Shown: in pieces, positions 53,436 through 62,649 of the stretch
Layout: every line of letters starts with the position of its first letter
Position numbering within the stretch: the stretch's first letter is position 1
From: Opitutia bacterium
Lineage (GTDB): Bacteria > Verrucomicrobiota > Verrucomicrobiia > Opitutales > Opitutaceae
DNA length: 64,000 nt
Reading direction: 5' to 3'
NCBI GenBank assembly: GCA_016187925.1
Contig: JACPIS010000037.1
Location: forward strand, 62,001 to 126,000
Notes under the pieces: generated by a model
The model's database searches: none
The model's input: the letters and a program-made list of their open reading frames with translations, nothing else
What the model was told of the DNA's origin: nothing
Position numbers and translations under genes: made by a program

Positions 53436-55373
53436 ATGCAAGTCAACCTAACCTGGCTCGATTACTTCATCCTGCTCGCCTATACCGGCTTCGTCGTCGG
53501 CATTGGCTTCGCTCTTCGGAAATACATGAAGAGCTCGTCGGACTTCCTTACGTCCGGCCGTTCCATCCCCACGTGGGTGACCGGACTGGCGTTCATCTCC
53601 GCCAACCTCGGTGCGCTCGAGCTCGTCGGCATGGCGGCCTCCGGCGCCAAGTACGGCATCGCCACCAGCCACTTCTACTGGGTGGGCGCGATCCCGGCCA
53701 TGATCTTCCTCGCGGTGTTCATGATGCCGTTCTACTACGGCTCGAAGGCGCGTTCGGTCCCCGAGTATCTCAAGATGCGCTTCGATGAGCGCGTCCGCGC
53801 GCTGAACTCGATCTCGTTCGCCGTCATGACGGTCTTCGCCTCGGGCATCTCGATGAACGCCCTGGCCAAGCTCCTCAATCTCCTCCTCGGCTGGAACTAT
53901 CACGTCTCGCTCTGGATCTGCTCGGCCATCGTGCTCCTCTATGTGCTGAAGGGCGGCCTCACCTCCGCCATCTACACCGAGGTGCTGCAGTTCTTCATGA
54001 TCGTGCTCGGCTTCGCCCCGGTCGTTTATCTCGGCCTCAAGGACGTCGGCGGCTACTCCGCGATGACGCACCTGCTCGAAGGCGTCGCCACCAACCCCGG
54101 CGCACTCCACCTGAAGGAAGCGGGCACGACCTACGGCGCCAACGCCTGGTCGAGCGCCTGGCAGCCGCTGCTCGGCGGGCCGTCCGCCAATCCGATGGGC
54201 GTCGACTGGTTCTCGATGGTCTTCGGCCTCGGGTTCGTCCTCTCCTTCGGTTACTGGTGCACCAACTTCCTCGTCGTCCAGCGCGCCATGGCCGCGCGCA
54301 ACATGACCGCCGCGCGCAACACCCCGCTCGTGGCCGCCGTGCCTAAGATGCTCTTCCCGGCGCTCGTCATCGTCCCCGGCATGATCGCCGTCGCCCTGAT
54401 GACCGTCCCCTCGAAGGGCTACCGCATCCCGGCCCCGATCCTCGACGACGCCATCTACGCCAAGGCCCAGACCGTGGTCGCCTCCGTCGCCACGCTGCCC
54501 GCGGACGAGGCGCTCAAGCAGGTCAGCGCCGCCGTCGGCAAGAAAATGGATGCCGCCGCGGTCGCCGCTCTCATCAAGGACAACGCCGCCGGCTCGCTCG
54601 CGCCCGCCGTCTTCAAGGACCGTCTCTGGAACGCCGTGGCCGAGTACGATTACGACGGCGTCATCCTCTCGCTCGTGAAGCGCTATTGCCCGCCGGGCCT
54701 CCTCGGCCTCGCGCTCACCGCGCTGCTCGCGTCCTTCATGTCGGGCATGGCCGGCAACGTCACCGCCTTCAACACGGTGTGGACCTACGACCTCTACCAG
54801 GCCTATCTCGCGCCCAACAAGAGCGACGAGCACTACATGTGGATGGGCCGCGCCGTCACGGTCGTCGGCATCGTGCTGAGCATCGGCTGCGCGTATTTCG
54901 CCGCCATGTACAACAACGCCATGGATATCATCCAGCTGGTGTTCGGCTTCGTGAACGCGCCGCTCTTCGCCACGTTCCTCCTCGGCATGTTCTGGGCGCG
55001 CACCACCGCCACCGGCGCCTTCCTCGGCCTGCTCGGCGGCACCGCCACCTCGGGTCTTTTCCACGCGCTCACCATTGCCCAGGGCAACGCGCCCGGCGTC
55101 AAGGGTGGCTACCTCGGCGTGCTCCACACCTTCCCGAGCGAGATGGCGCAGAACTTCTCCCTCGCGACCTTCGCCTTCCTCGGCTGCTTCGGTCTCACCC
55201 TCGGCATCTCGCTCGCGACTTCGCGGACGAAGACCGACGACGAACTGCGCGGCCTCGTCTATTCGCTCACGCCCAAGATCAAGGACGAAGGTGCCGCCTG
55301 GTACCAGCGCCCCGGTGTCATCGGCGTCGTGCTGCTCGCCGCCTGCGTCGTCCTCAACCTCATCTTCTGGTAA
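53436..55373 (+). CDS. sodium:solute symporter (SSS family) with cytoplasmic insert
   Basis: A 645-residue SSS transporter. The core is LDYFILLAYTGFVVGIGFAL, SGRSIPTWVTGLAFISANLGALELVGMA, GGLTSAIYTEVLQFFM and LALTALLASFMSGMAGNVTAFNTV. Between helices, near residues 310-410, there is a soluble Ala/Lys/Asp-rich insert (DEALKQVSAAVGKKMDAAAVAALIKDN) that makes it longer than SGLT-type relatives. It probably imports a sugar released by the GH30 enzyme. A two-helix small protein follows 15 bp later. Confidence 0.9.
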   Translation: MQVNLTWLDYFILLAYTGFVVGIGFALRKYMKSSSDFLTSGRSIPTWVTGLAFISANLGALELVGMAASGAKYGIATSHFYWVGAIPAMIFLAVFMMPFYYGSKARSVPEYLKMRFDERVRALNSISFAVMTVFASGISMNALAKLLNLLLGWNYHVSLWICSAIVLLYVLKGGLTSAIYTEVLQFFMIVLGFAPVVYLGLKDVGGYSAMTHLLEGVATNPGALHLKEAGTTYGANAWSSAWQPLLGGPSANPMGVDWFSMVFGLGFVLSFGYWCTNFLVVQRAMAARNMTAARNTPLVAAVPKMLFPALVIVPGMIAVALMTVPSKGYRIPAPILDDAIYAKAQTVVASVATLPADEALKQVSAAVGKKMDAAAVAALIKDNAAGSLAPAVFKDRLWNAVAEYDYDGVILSLVKRYCPPGLLGLALTALLASFMSGMAGNVTAFNTVWTYDLYQAYLAPNKSDEHYMWMGRAVTVVGIVLSIGCAYFAAMYNNAMDIIQLVFGFVNAPLFATFLLGMFWARTTATGAFLGLLGGTATSGLFHALTIAQGNAPGVKGGYLGVLHTFPSEMAQNFSLATFAFLGCFGLTLGISLATSRTKTDDELRGLVYSLTPKIKDEGAAWYQRPGVIGVVLLAACVVLNLIFW

Positions 55374-55388
55374 CCCAAGGAGTATTTT

Positions 55389-55613
55389 ATGGGACTCGAT
55401 ATCCGCTGGCCCATCGGCCTCATGTTCTCACTCGTCGGTCTGCTCATGACCGGCTACGGCGTCCTCACCAAGGGCGACGCCGAGCTCTACCGCCGCTCGC
55501 TCGACATCAACATCAACCTCATCTGGGGCCTGGTGTTGCTCGCCTTCGGCGGCTTCATGCTCTTCATGGCCGCGCGCGCGAAGAAAAACGCCGGCCCGGA
55601 CGCCGGGAAGTAA
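55389..55613 (+). CDS. two-helix small membrane protein paired with the SSS symporter
   Basis: A 74-residue protein with two hydrophobic helices (about residues 8-26 and 43-62) and a basic C-terminal tail (ARAKKNAGPDAGK). It has a good AAGGAG ribosome-binding site at 55376-55381. The close spacing to the SSS gene suggests an accessory subunit, by analogy with the small YhdT-like protein next to PanF. I do not recognise a named family. Confidence 0.7.
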   Translation: MGLDIRWPIGLMFSLVGLLMTGYGVLTKGDAELYRRSLDININLIWGLVLLAFGGFMLFMAARAKKNAGPDAGK

Positions 55614-55633
55614 TTCCACTCCGCTTCCTTTCG

Positions 55634-55682
55634 CCCGCCTCGTGCGCCTGGCTCCGCCGGCCGCGCGAGGCGGGTGTTTTTT
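55634..55682 (+). terminator. intrinsic terminator ending the GPH-GH30-SSS operon
   Basis: Stem CCCGCCTCG (55634-55642) with CGAGGCGGG (55666-55674) around a GC-rich loop, followed by TGTTTTTT. It sits between the convergent operon end and the NagX-like gene. Confidence 0.85.
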
Positions 55683-55705
55683 GGGCCGGCAAATCGGGTG
55701 CCCGC

Positions 55706-56839
55706 TCAAATGCGCAGAAAAATCTTCCGCTGGTAAAGGAAGCGGCAGAGCGCGAAGCACAGCGCCGCACCGACCAGCGCCAGCACGAGCCCGCCGAGAC
55801 CGGGCCACAGCGCGTTGAGCGCCGTGGCGATGTCGCCGCCGGCGAAACGCTCGGAGAGTTTGCCGAAGTCGACGATGTTGCTCGCGAGATAGATCGCCAG
55901 CGGGTTGGCGCCCACCCATACGAACGGCCACGCCCACACGCGCACCTGCGCCACATCGAGCACGAGATAAAACGCACCCAGCAGCGCCGCGCTCCAGCCG
56001 CCGGCCACGAGCACGAACGACGATGTCCAAATCTTTTTGATGACGGGAAACTGCAGACCCCAGGCATGGCCGAGCGCGATTAGCACCGCGCCCGCGCCGG
56101 CGAGCCACCAGCCTTTGGCCGCCGGGCTGCGGTCACTGCGTTTCAACCACAGGCTGGCCAGCGCGCCAAGCAGGCACGACGCGATGGCCGGGAGGGTACT
56201 GAGCAGGCCCTCCGGGTCGTGATCGCCGTCCCACTGGTGCAGCGGCAGGTAGTGCGCATCGATCCAGTTGGCGAGGTTGTGCCCCTCGGCGAAGTCGCCC
56301 GCGCCGAAGCCCGGCACGGGCACGAAAGTCAGCAGCGCCCAATAACCCGCCAGCAACGCAACGGCGGCCACGACGAGCCCGCGCGGCCGGAGATACAGGT
56401 GGAGCAGACTGGCCGCGCCGTAGCACAGCGCCAGCCGCTGCAGCACGCCGAGCAGGCGCACTTCCGCCAGCGGCGTGGCGAAGCCGCCGTAATAAAACAA
56501 CCCGAGCACATAGAGCAGCAACGTCCGCCGCAGCACGCGGCGGAGCGCCGCGCCGCGCCCTTCGGCGGCGACCATCTTGTCCAGCGAGAGCGGCACGGCG
56601 GCGCCGACCATGAAGACGAACAGCGGGAAGATAAGATCGTAGAAATGAAATCCCGCCCACGCCACGTGCTCCAGTTGCTCCGCCAGCGCCCGCACCGGCG
56701 GGCCGCCCTGCAGGCGCGCGACGGCGCCACCGATCGCGTCGGCGCCCACGATCCACAGCATATCGAAACCACGCAAGGCATCGAGCGACAGGAGGCGAGG
56801 CGATGACGGAGTCGGGGCGGGGGACACGACGGCGGGCAT
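55706..56839 (-). CDS. NagX/HGSNAT-like membrane acetyltransferase
   Basis: A 377-residue protein with about ten helices of the DUF5009/heparan-alpha-glucosaminide N-acetyltransferase group. SLDALRGFDMLWIVGAD is followed by EHVAWAGFHFYDLIFPLFVFMVG; His58 aligns with the catalytic histidine of human HGSNAT (HATWNGLTVADLVFPWFVF). It would pass an acetyl group across the membrane to an amino sugar. It is divergent from a GH89 alpha-N-acetylglucosaminidase gene, the enzyme of the next step in heparan breakdown. Confidence 0.87.
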   Translation of the reverse strand: MPAVVSPAPTPSSPRLLSLDALRGFDMLWIVGADAIGGAVARLQGGPPVRALAEQLEHVAWAGFHFYDLIFPLFVFMVGAAVPLSLDKMVAAEGRGAALRRVLRRTLLLYVLGLFYYGGFATPLAEVRLLGVLQRLALCYGAASLLHLYLRPRGLVVAAVALLAGYWALLTFVPVPGFGAGDFAEGHNLANWIDAHYLPLHQWDGDHDPEGLLSTLPAIASCLLGALASLWLKRSDRSPAAKGWWLAGAGAVLIALGHAWGLQFPVIKKIWTSSFVLVAGGWSAALLGAFYLVLDVAQVRVWAWPFVWVGANPLAIYLASNIVDFGKLSERFAGGDIATALNALWPGLGGLVLALVGAALCFALCRFLYQRKIFLRI

Positions 56840-56932
56840 GACGCGCCGATGCTTGGCGGACGCGGCGGGACTGTCGAGTGGAGGTTTTTTCCCATCGCAT
56901 CCGTTCCCGTCCTTTGCTTGGTTGGATTTCCT

Positions 56933-59215
56933 ATGCGAAGCCTTCCGAGCCGTCTGCTCCTTGTTGCTGTGCTTGCGATCTCCGCCCTTGCGTCGACTGC
57001 CAGCGCAGGGCCTCGACTCTCCCGGGAAGAAGCCTTTCTCCCCGCGGCGCGCGCCCTTGTCGGCCGGATTTTGCCGGCGCATGCGGCGCAGATCGACGTG
57101 GAGGCGCTCCCGCGCGCAGCCGACGGGCTCGATGTGTTCGAGGTCGAGACGCGCCGCGGCCGGCTCGTGCTGCGCGGGCACAACGGCGTGACCGTCGGCT
57201 CGGCCTTGAACTGGTATCTGCGCAACGTCGCCCACGCCCAGATTTCCTGGAACGGCGACAATCTCAATTTGCCCGCGCAACTTCCGCCCGTGCCGGAGAA
57301 GGTGCGGATCAGTTCGCCCTACCGGCACCGCGTCTACCTGAACTACTGCACGTTCAACTACACGATGTCCTGGTGGGACCGGGCGCGTTGGGAGCGCGAG
57401 ATCGACTGGATGGCGCTGCACGGCATTACCATGCCGCTCGCCGCCACAGGACAGGAGGCGGTCTGGCAGGCCACGCTCCGCCGTTTCCGGATGAACGACG
57501 ACGAGATCCGCCGCTTCTTCGCCGGCCCGGCCTTCGGCGCCTGGCAGTGGATGACCAATATGGAACAATGGGGCGGCCCGTTGCCGCAGCCGTGGATCGA
57601 TTCGCACCTCGAGCTCGGCCGCTTCATCATCGAGCGCGAGCGCGAACTGGGCATGACGCCCATCCTGCAGGGTTTCACCGGCTGCGTGCCGCTGGCGTTC
57701 CTCGAGAAATTCCCCGCGGCGAAAATCCTGAAGAAGCAGATCTGGTGCGAAGTGCCGCCGGGCACGGCGCAGCTCGATCCGGAGGATCCGCTCTTTGCGG
57801 AGTTTGGGCGCGCGTTCCTCGAGGAGCAGACCCGGCTGCTCGGCACCGACCACCTTTACGCGGGCGATCCGTTCCACGAGGGTGAGCCACCGCAGAACAC
57901 GCCCGACTATCTACGCGACGTCGGCGCCAAGCTTTTCCAGATCGCGCACGACTTCGATCCGCAGGCGATCATCGTCATGCAGGGTTGGACGATCCGCGAG
58001 GGCATCGTGAAGGGCATCCCCGCCGACCGGTTGCTCGCGCTCGATCTCACGGGCCAGAAGTGGCGCGAGACGCAGGCGTTCTGGGGCCGCCCGTGGGTGG
58101 CGGGTATTCTGCACAACTTCGGCGGACGCCACTATCTCGGCGGCAACCTGCCGCAGCTCGCGTCCAATGCCCCTTCGTTGCTCGCCGATCCCGCAAAGGG
58201 CGGGCAACTCGTCGGCGTGGGGCTTTTCCCCGAGGCCATCGAAATCAATCCGCTGCTTTACGAACTGGCGACCGACCTCGCCTGGCACCGCACGGCGCCC
58301 GACCTGCCGGCGTGGACGCGCAGCTACGTGCTCGCCCGTTACGGCCGCGACGTGCCTGCCGCGCAGAGCGCCTGGGCGCGCCTGGTGGCGTCGGTTTACT
58401 CGCAGCGCAGTCCCGAGCCTCCGATGGAGAGCCCGTTGCAGGCCCGCCCAGCCCTCGCGGCCATGACGACCGCGTCGCCCTGGGGTTCGTTCGAGCGCGA
58501 TTACGACATCACACAGGTCTGGACCGCGTGGGGCGAACTACTGACGGCGGCCGAGTCGCTGGGCAGTGTGGACCCGTTCCGCTACGATCTGGTCGACGTT
58601 GCCCGGCAGGCGCTGGCCGATCTGTCGCTGCCCTTGCAACGCGAGGTGACGGCGGCGTGGCTTTCGGGCGACCAGGCGCGTTTCACGGCGGCCAAGGCGC
58701 GCTTCCTCGATCTCGGCACCGATCTCGACACGCTGCTGGCCACGCGCCGCGATTTTCTGCTCGGGCCGTGGTTGGCCGATGCCCGCCGCTGGGGCACGAC
58801 GCCGGCCGAGGCCGACCAGTTTGAGCGCAACGCCCGGCAGTTGATCACGGTCTGGGGCCCCGACAGCCCCAAGGCCTACATCTTCGACTATGCCTGCCGC
58901 CAGTGGGCGGGGCTGCTGCGTGGCTTCTATCTGGAGCGCTGGAAGAAATTCTTCGCGTATCTCGACACGCAGCCGGCCAGCTACCGTGACGACCAGATTG
59001 CCCGCGGCACCAACCGGCCCAACAACGACGCCAGCGACTTCTACCGCGAGCTCTCGCGCTGGGAATACGCGTGGTGCGAGGCGCACGAAAGCTATCCGAC
59101 CGAGCCGCAGGGCGACAGCGTCGCGGTGGCGCGGGCACTGTTCGCCAAGTGGTCGCCGGTGATGCGCGAGAGCTGCGCGCGCTTCGACTGGAAAAAACTC
59201 GAGCCGAAGCCCTGA
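56933..59215 (+). CDS. GH89 alpha-N-acetylglucosaminidase, secreted
   Basis: A 760-residue homologue of human NAGLU with a signal peptide (RLLLVAVLAISALASTASA). Family blocks are RVYLNYCTFNYTMSWWDRARWEREIDWMALHG, QEAVWQ, AGDPFHEGEPP and PWVAGILHNFGGRHYLGGNL. The catalytic acids should be in QEAVW and the LFPEAIE segment. It removes terminal alpha-GlcNAc. The ATG at 56933 is chosen for the leader, leaving 93 bp to the divergent NagX-like gene. It is convergent with the second GH17 gene, 6 bp apart. Confidence 0.92.
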   Translation: MRSLPSRLLLVAVLAISALASTASAGPRLSREEAFLPAARALVGRILPAHAAQIDVEALPRAADGLDVFEVETRRGRLVLRGHNGVTVGSALNWYLRNVAHAQISWNGDNLNLPAQLPPVPEKVRISSPYRHRVYLNYCTFNYTMSWWDRARWEREIDWMALHGITMPLAATGQEAVWQATLRRFRMNDDEIRRFFAGPAFGAWQWMTNMEQWGGPLPQPWIDSHLELGRFIIERERELGMTPILQGFTGCVPLAFLEKFPAAKILKKQIWCEVPPGTAQLDPEDPLFAEFGRAFLEEQTRLLGTDHLYAGDPFHEGEPPQNTPDYLRDVGAKLFQIAHDFDPQAIIVMQGWTIREGIVKGIPADRLLALDLTGQKWRETQAFWGRPWVAGILHNFGGRHYLGGNLPQLASNAPSLLADPAKGGQLVGVGLFPEAIEINPLLYELATDLAWHRTAPDLPAWTRSYVLARYGRDVPAAQSAWARLVASVYSQRSPEPPMESPLQARPALAAMTTASPWGSFERDYDITQVWTAWGELLTAAESLGSVDPFRYDLVDVARQALADLSLPLQREVTAAWLSGDQARFTAAKARFLDLGTDLDTLLATRRDFLLGPWLADARRWGTTPAEADQFERNARQLITVWGPDSPKAYIFDYACRQWAGLLRGFYLERWKKFFAYLDTQPASYRDDQIARGTNRPNNDASDFYRELSRWEYAWCEAHESYPTEPQGDSVAVARALFAKWSPVMRESCARFDWKKLEPKP

Positions 59216-59221
59216 ACCGGC

Positions 59222-60253
59222 CTACTTGGCCGTCGGGTAGAACTCGCGGATGATGGCCTCGAACGAGGCCTTCGGTTTGCGGTTCTCGTCGAACACGCCC
59301 CAGTGTTTCTCGGCGGCGAGTTCACTGACCTTGGCGCCGCCGCCCTTCCACGGTTCATCAAAAGCTTCGAAGAGCAGGGTGGGGACCTTGCGCTCGGCGA
59401 CCCAGCGGTAGTGCTGGCGGAGGTAGGCTTCCTGCGCGGCGACCGTGACCTCGCCCTTCATCAGGCCGCCTTCCTGCCATGATTCCTTGCGGGAGGCGTC
59501 GTGCTGCGTGGCCCAGCCGGTCTCGGACAGGACGATGGTCTTGCCCGCGTGCAGGCGCTGGACGCTGTCGTAGATTCCGTTGGTCCACTGCAGGGCCTCG
59601 GCAACCTGCCGGCCGTGCCAGAGGGCATAGATGTGCAGCATGATGAAATCGACCTCGGCGGCCACGGCCTTGGACTCTTCCTTCTCCCAAAATCCGTAGT
59701 CATCCGCCGTCGTCACGGGCTGCTTGATGCCGGTGCGCACATGACGGAGGTGGCCGAGAAGAATCCCGGGCGTGTTGCGGTGGCCGGACCACTCGACGAG
59801 GGTTTCGTTGCCGACGTTCACGGCCAGCACGATGCCAGCGTACTCGTTGGCGAGGCGGATGGCGTTGGCGACTTCGGTCTCGTTCGTGGCGCGATCGGCG
59901 GGCGCATTTTCCTGTTTGATCCAGGCGCCGAGGATCACACGGATCGGCAGCCGGTGGGCGCGGATGAGCCGGAGGATCCGCTCGGACACGGAGGAGGAAT
60001 CGTAGACGCGGATGAGCTGCCAATAGGGGCTGATGAGTTTCAGGTCCTCGAGGAGCTGGGCATCTGTCGGCAGTTGCTGGCCGTCCGGCTCCTGGCCGCG
60101 GCGGTAGGGTCCGTAGGCTACGCCGGAGCCGATCCAGCGGCCCTCGAGCTCGAGATTCAGCGGGCGCGTGCCGCCGGCCGGGGTCTCGGTGGCGGAGACG
60201 GCGGCGAACGAAAGGAGCAGAGTGAACAGGCAGAGAAGAGAACGGGTAGACAT
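59222..60253 (-). CDS. GH17-like secreted beta-glucanase (copy 2)
   Basis: A 343-residue paralogue of the protein at 36487-37506, with a signal peptide (LLCLFTLLLSFAAVSATE). The acid/base is Glu150 in NVGNETLVEW and the nucleophile Glu244 in VLSETGWATQ. Both start the mature part with RPLNLEL-G-WIG-GVA. Unlike copy 1 it stands alone, facing GH89. Together the copies bracket the glucan locus at its two ends. Confidence 0.8.
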   Translation of the reverse strand: MSTRSLLCLFTLLLSFAAVSATETPAGGTRPLNLELEGRWIGSGVAYGPYRRGQEPDGQQLPTDAQLLEDLKLISPYWQLIRVYDSSSVSERILRLIRAHRLPIRVILGAWIKQENAPADRATNETEVANAIRLANEYAGIVLAVNVGNETLVEWSGHRNTPGILLGHLRHVRTGIKQPVTTADDYGFWEKEESKAVAAEVDFIMLHIYALWHGRQVAEALQWTNGIYDSVQRLHAGKTIVLSETGWATQHDASRKESWQEGGLMKGEVTVAAQEAYLRQHYRWVAERKVPTLLFEAFDEPWKGGGAKVSELAAEKHWGVFDENRKPKASFEAIIREFYPTAK

Positions 60254-60346
60254 GGGGAGATGGGTGGTGGAGCGTGCTGCTTCCGCGCAAGCGCGGTCAA
60301 TACCCGCTTGTGCAATATTCGGAAAAATCGAAACCGTGCACGGGCG

Positions 60347-60967
60347 TCAGCCGTTCGCATCCGCCGCCGGCTGTTGCGTGCGCCAGGCGACGAGCCAGGC
60401 GAGCACGGCATACGCGGCGCTGGCGAGATGCGCGCTCGTGGCGACCTGGATGCCCGGGTCGTCGAACCGGATCATGCCGCCGCCGCGTCCGCCCTGCACC
60501 GCTTCGAAAATCACCTCGCCGACATAGATCGCGAGCACGGCGGGCCAGAACCAGTCGGACCAGTTGCGCTGCCAGCCCTGCCCGGCGAAGAAGAGGAGCA
60601 GCCCGAGGTTCACCGCGCTCAGACCGCCGTAGCGCAGCATGCCCGGATCCAGCCGGTAGATCACGGCGGACACGAACAGCGGCATGAAAACGAGGGCCAG
60701 CCGGCTGAACCACGGATGGCGCGCTTCCAGCCACCACCCGAGGATCACGAACAGCCCGACGTCGGCGATGAAGTGCGGCCAACCGAAGTGCACCACATGC
60801 CCGGTCCACACCCGCCACCACTCGCCTCGAGCCAGGGCGGCGCGGTCATAGAGGAGCACGTCGCGCCAGCCCGGGACCAGTTGGATGAGCAGGGCGGCGG
60901 CAGCCAAAGCGAGAAACGTCCAAGGTGGACGTCCGGGGAATAGCTGCCGCAGCCAGTGCATGCGCAT
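60347..60967 (-). CDS. rrtA: rhombosortase-type intramembrane serine protease
   Basis: A 206-residue rhomboid-fold protein with about six helices. The catalytic serine is Ser117 in YGGLSAVNLGL and the histidine is His180 in ATSAHLASAAYAVL. The small size and lack of extra domains fit rhombosortase (RrtA), which processes proteins carrying a GlyGly-CTERM tail. Its ATG at 60967 shares a base with the stop of the gene upstream (TGATG), whose product ends in exactly such a tail. An internal ATG at 60961 is an alternative start. Confidence 0.82.
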   Translation of the reverse strand: MRMHWLRQLFPGRPPWTFLALAAAALLIQLVPGWRDVLLYDRAALARGEWWRVWTGHVVHFGWPHFIADVGLFVILGWWLEARHPWFSRLALVFMPLFVSAVIYRLDPGMLRYGGLSAVNLGLLLFFAGQGWQRNWSDWFWPAVLAIYVGEVIFEAVQGGRGGGMIRFDDPGIQVATSAHLASAAYAVLAWLVAWRTQQPAADANG

Positions 60968-62649
60968 CACTCGCGGCGCAGGCCGCGCCGGACAGCCAGC
61001 AACGCGAGCGCGCCGACGAACCAGAGGCTGGGCGCGCCACCGCCGCCACCACCGCCGCTCGACGGCGGCGGCGCAGGAGGTGGAGGCTGGTTGACCGTGA
61101 GCGTGGCGGTGTTGCTGACACCCGAGCCTGCGGTGTTGACCGCGGTAACCGAGTAATTGCCGGCGCTGCCCGCCTGCGCATTGGTGATGGTGTAGGTCGT
61201 GCTGGTGGCCCCGGGGATGGCGGTGCTGCCGAAGAACCATTGCAGCGTGGGCGTCGGATTGCCCGCGACCTCGACGGTGAAGGTGACATTTGCTCCGGCA
61301 GTCACGGTCTGGCTGGCCGGCTGCGTGGTGAAGGAGGGGATGGTCGTGGCCGGGTTGACGGTGAGCGTGGCGGTGGTGCTGGTCGCGGTGCCGGCGCTGT
61401 TGGAAACCGTGACGGAGTAATTGCCGGCGTTGACCTGCTGGACGCTCGTGAGGGAGTAGCTGGCGCTGGTGGCGCCACTGATCGGATTGCCATTGAAGTG
61501 CCACTGATAGGTCAACGTGCCTGTGCCGGTCGCGGCGACCGTGAAGGTGACGTTCGCCCCGGCAGTCACCGTCAGACTGGTGGGCTGCGTCGTGATAGTC
61601 GGAGCCGAACCGCCGACGGGGGTGAAGACGAGGTTGAGCGTGATTCCGGCGCAATCACCGTCGAAGCCGTCGACCGCGATGAGGTAGGTGGTGCCATTAC
61701 CGACCGTGAAAGTCACGGTGCTGGCTTGGACGACGCCGCGGTCGATGTCGTCGTTGGACGCGATGGTCGCGAGCGAGCCGACACTCGTGCCGGTATAGAC
61801 GCCGAGGGTGGTGTCGAAGCGGCTGCCCCGTGTGTCGAGGGTGACGCTGCCGTCGGCGGGTGCGGTCCACTTCCACCAGACGGAGCGCCCGCCGCGATCG
61901 CCGGCGTGGCTGGGCTCGTTTGTTTCCTTGGTGGCGTTGGTATTGAAGCCTGTGGCGGTGACGGCGTTGTTGGCCAGGGTCAAGGCGATGGCACTGGCGA
62001 AATTGTCGTTGGCCGGGATGCCGGGCGGACCGTAGAGCTGCTGCGCGCCGTCGATGTCGTCACTCGTCTGGGCGTCGATATTGCTGACGTGACTGTTCAT
62101 GATCGCCGCCACGGTCTGTCCGCCTTCGTCGGGATGATCGAGACCGAGGCTGTGGCCCAGCTCGTGAATGGCGACGCGCCGCAGATCGACGAGATTCGCC
62201 CGGCGGATGCCGCGGTAGGAGTCCCAGGTCCACTTGGTGTTGAAGATGATGTCGGACTCGGCGCGGTCGTTGCCCCGATGCCAGACGGTGGTGACCGCGA
62301 GCGTGTTGGTTTCAAACGGGTCGCCGTAAATCGTGTCGCTGAAGGTGATTTCATTGATACGATTGCCGTCGGCGCCAGTGCCGGAGGCCAAAACCTGTGT
62401 GGTAAGTTGCACGTTACCGAGCAAAGGATTCCAGCTGTCGGCGGCCGCTTGAAAGCTCGTGTTGTAATTCGTGCCATCACTCAGAGTTGAGCTGGAGCCG
62501 AGCGTGACGCGGAATGGAATGCTGCCCGGGGGCCATTTGAGCGGCAGGCCAGTGTTCGAATTGATGATGAAAGTGAAACCGGCGAGCAGCGTCGTCAGGG
62601 CCAGCAGCACCGCGAAGAGCAGAGGATGTTTTTTCACGGCGGAGCTCAT
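60967..62649 (-). CDS. matrixin-type zinc protease with Ig-like repeats and GlyGly-CTERM-like tail
   Basis: A 560-residue secreted protein. An N-terminal signal anchor is at residues 8-28. The metzincin motif HELGHSLGLDH lies at residues 162-172 and a matrixin-like fold precedes it. A pre-peptidase-type beta domain (about 205-335) is followed by two Ig-like repeats (PTITTQPTSLTVTAGANVTF, PSFTTQPASQTVTAGANVTF). The tail is a proline linker, a seven-glycine run, a hydrophobic helix and VRRGLRRE, which is the GlyGly-CTERM layout. The rhombosortase gene is coupled downstream. Confidence 0.88.
   Translation of the reverse strand: MSSAVKKHPLLFAVLLALTTLLAGFTFIINSNTGLPLKWPPGSIPFRVTLGSSSTLSDGTNYNTSFQAAADSWNPLLGNVQLTTQVLASGTGADGNRINEITFSDTIYGDPFETNTLAVTTVWHRGNDRAESDIIFNTKWTWDSYRGIRRANLVDLRRVAIHELGHSLGLDHPDEGGQTVAAIMNSHVSNIDAQTSDDIDGAQQLYGPPGIPANDNFASAIALTLANNAVTATGFNTNATKETNEPSHAGDRGGRSVWWKWTAPADGSVTLDTRGSRFDTTLGVYTGTSVGSLATIASNDDIDRGVVQASTVTFTVGNGTTYLIAVDGFDGDCAGITLNLVFTPVGGSAPTITTQPTSLTVTAGANVTFTVAATGTGTLTYQWHFNGNPISGATSASYSLTSVQQVNAGNYSVTVSNSAGTATSTTATLTVNPATTIPSFTTQPASQTVTAGANVTFTVEVAGNPTPTLQWFFGSTAIPGATSTTYTITNAQAGSAGNYSVTAVNTAGSGVSNTATLTVNQPPPPAPPPSSGGGGGGGAPSLWFVGALALLAVRRGLRRE

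Noticed and set aside
56840-57877. Extension of the NagX-like frame to 723 residues
   Set aside because: The extra N-terminal part lies antisense to GH89 and has no hydrophobic pattern. The ATG at 56839 gives the proper family N-terminus.
61000-61600. Repeated codon blocks in the Ig-like part and glycine run of the matrixin-type gene, considered as a repeat array
   Set aside because: They are protein-domain repeats and a proline/glycine linker. No regular spacers as in CRISPR are present.
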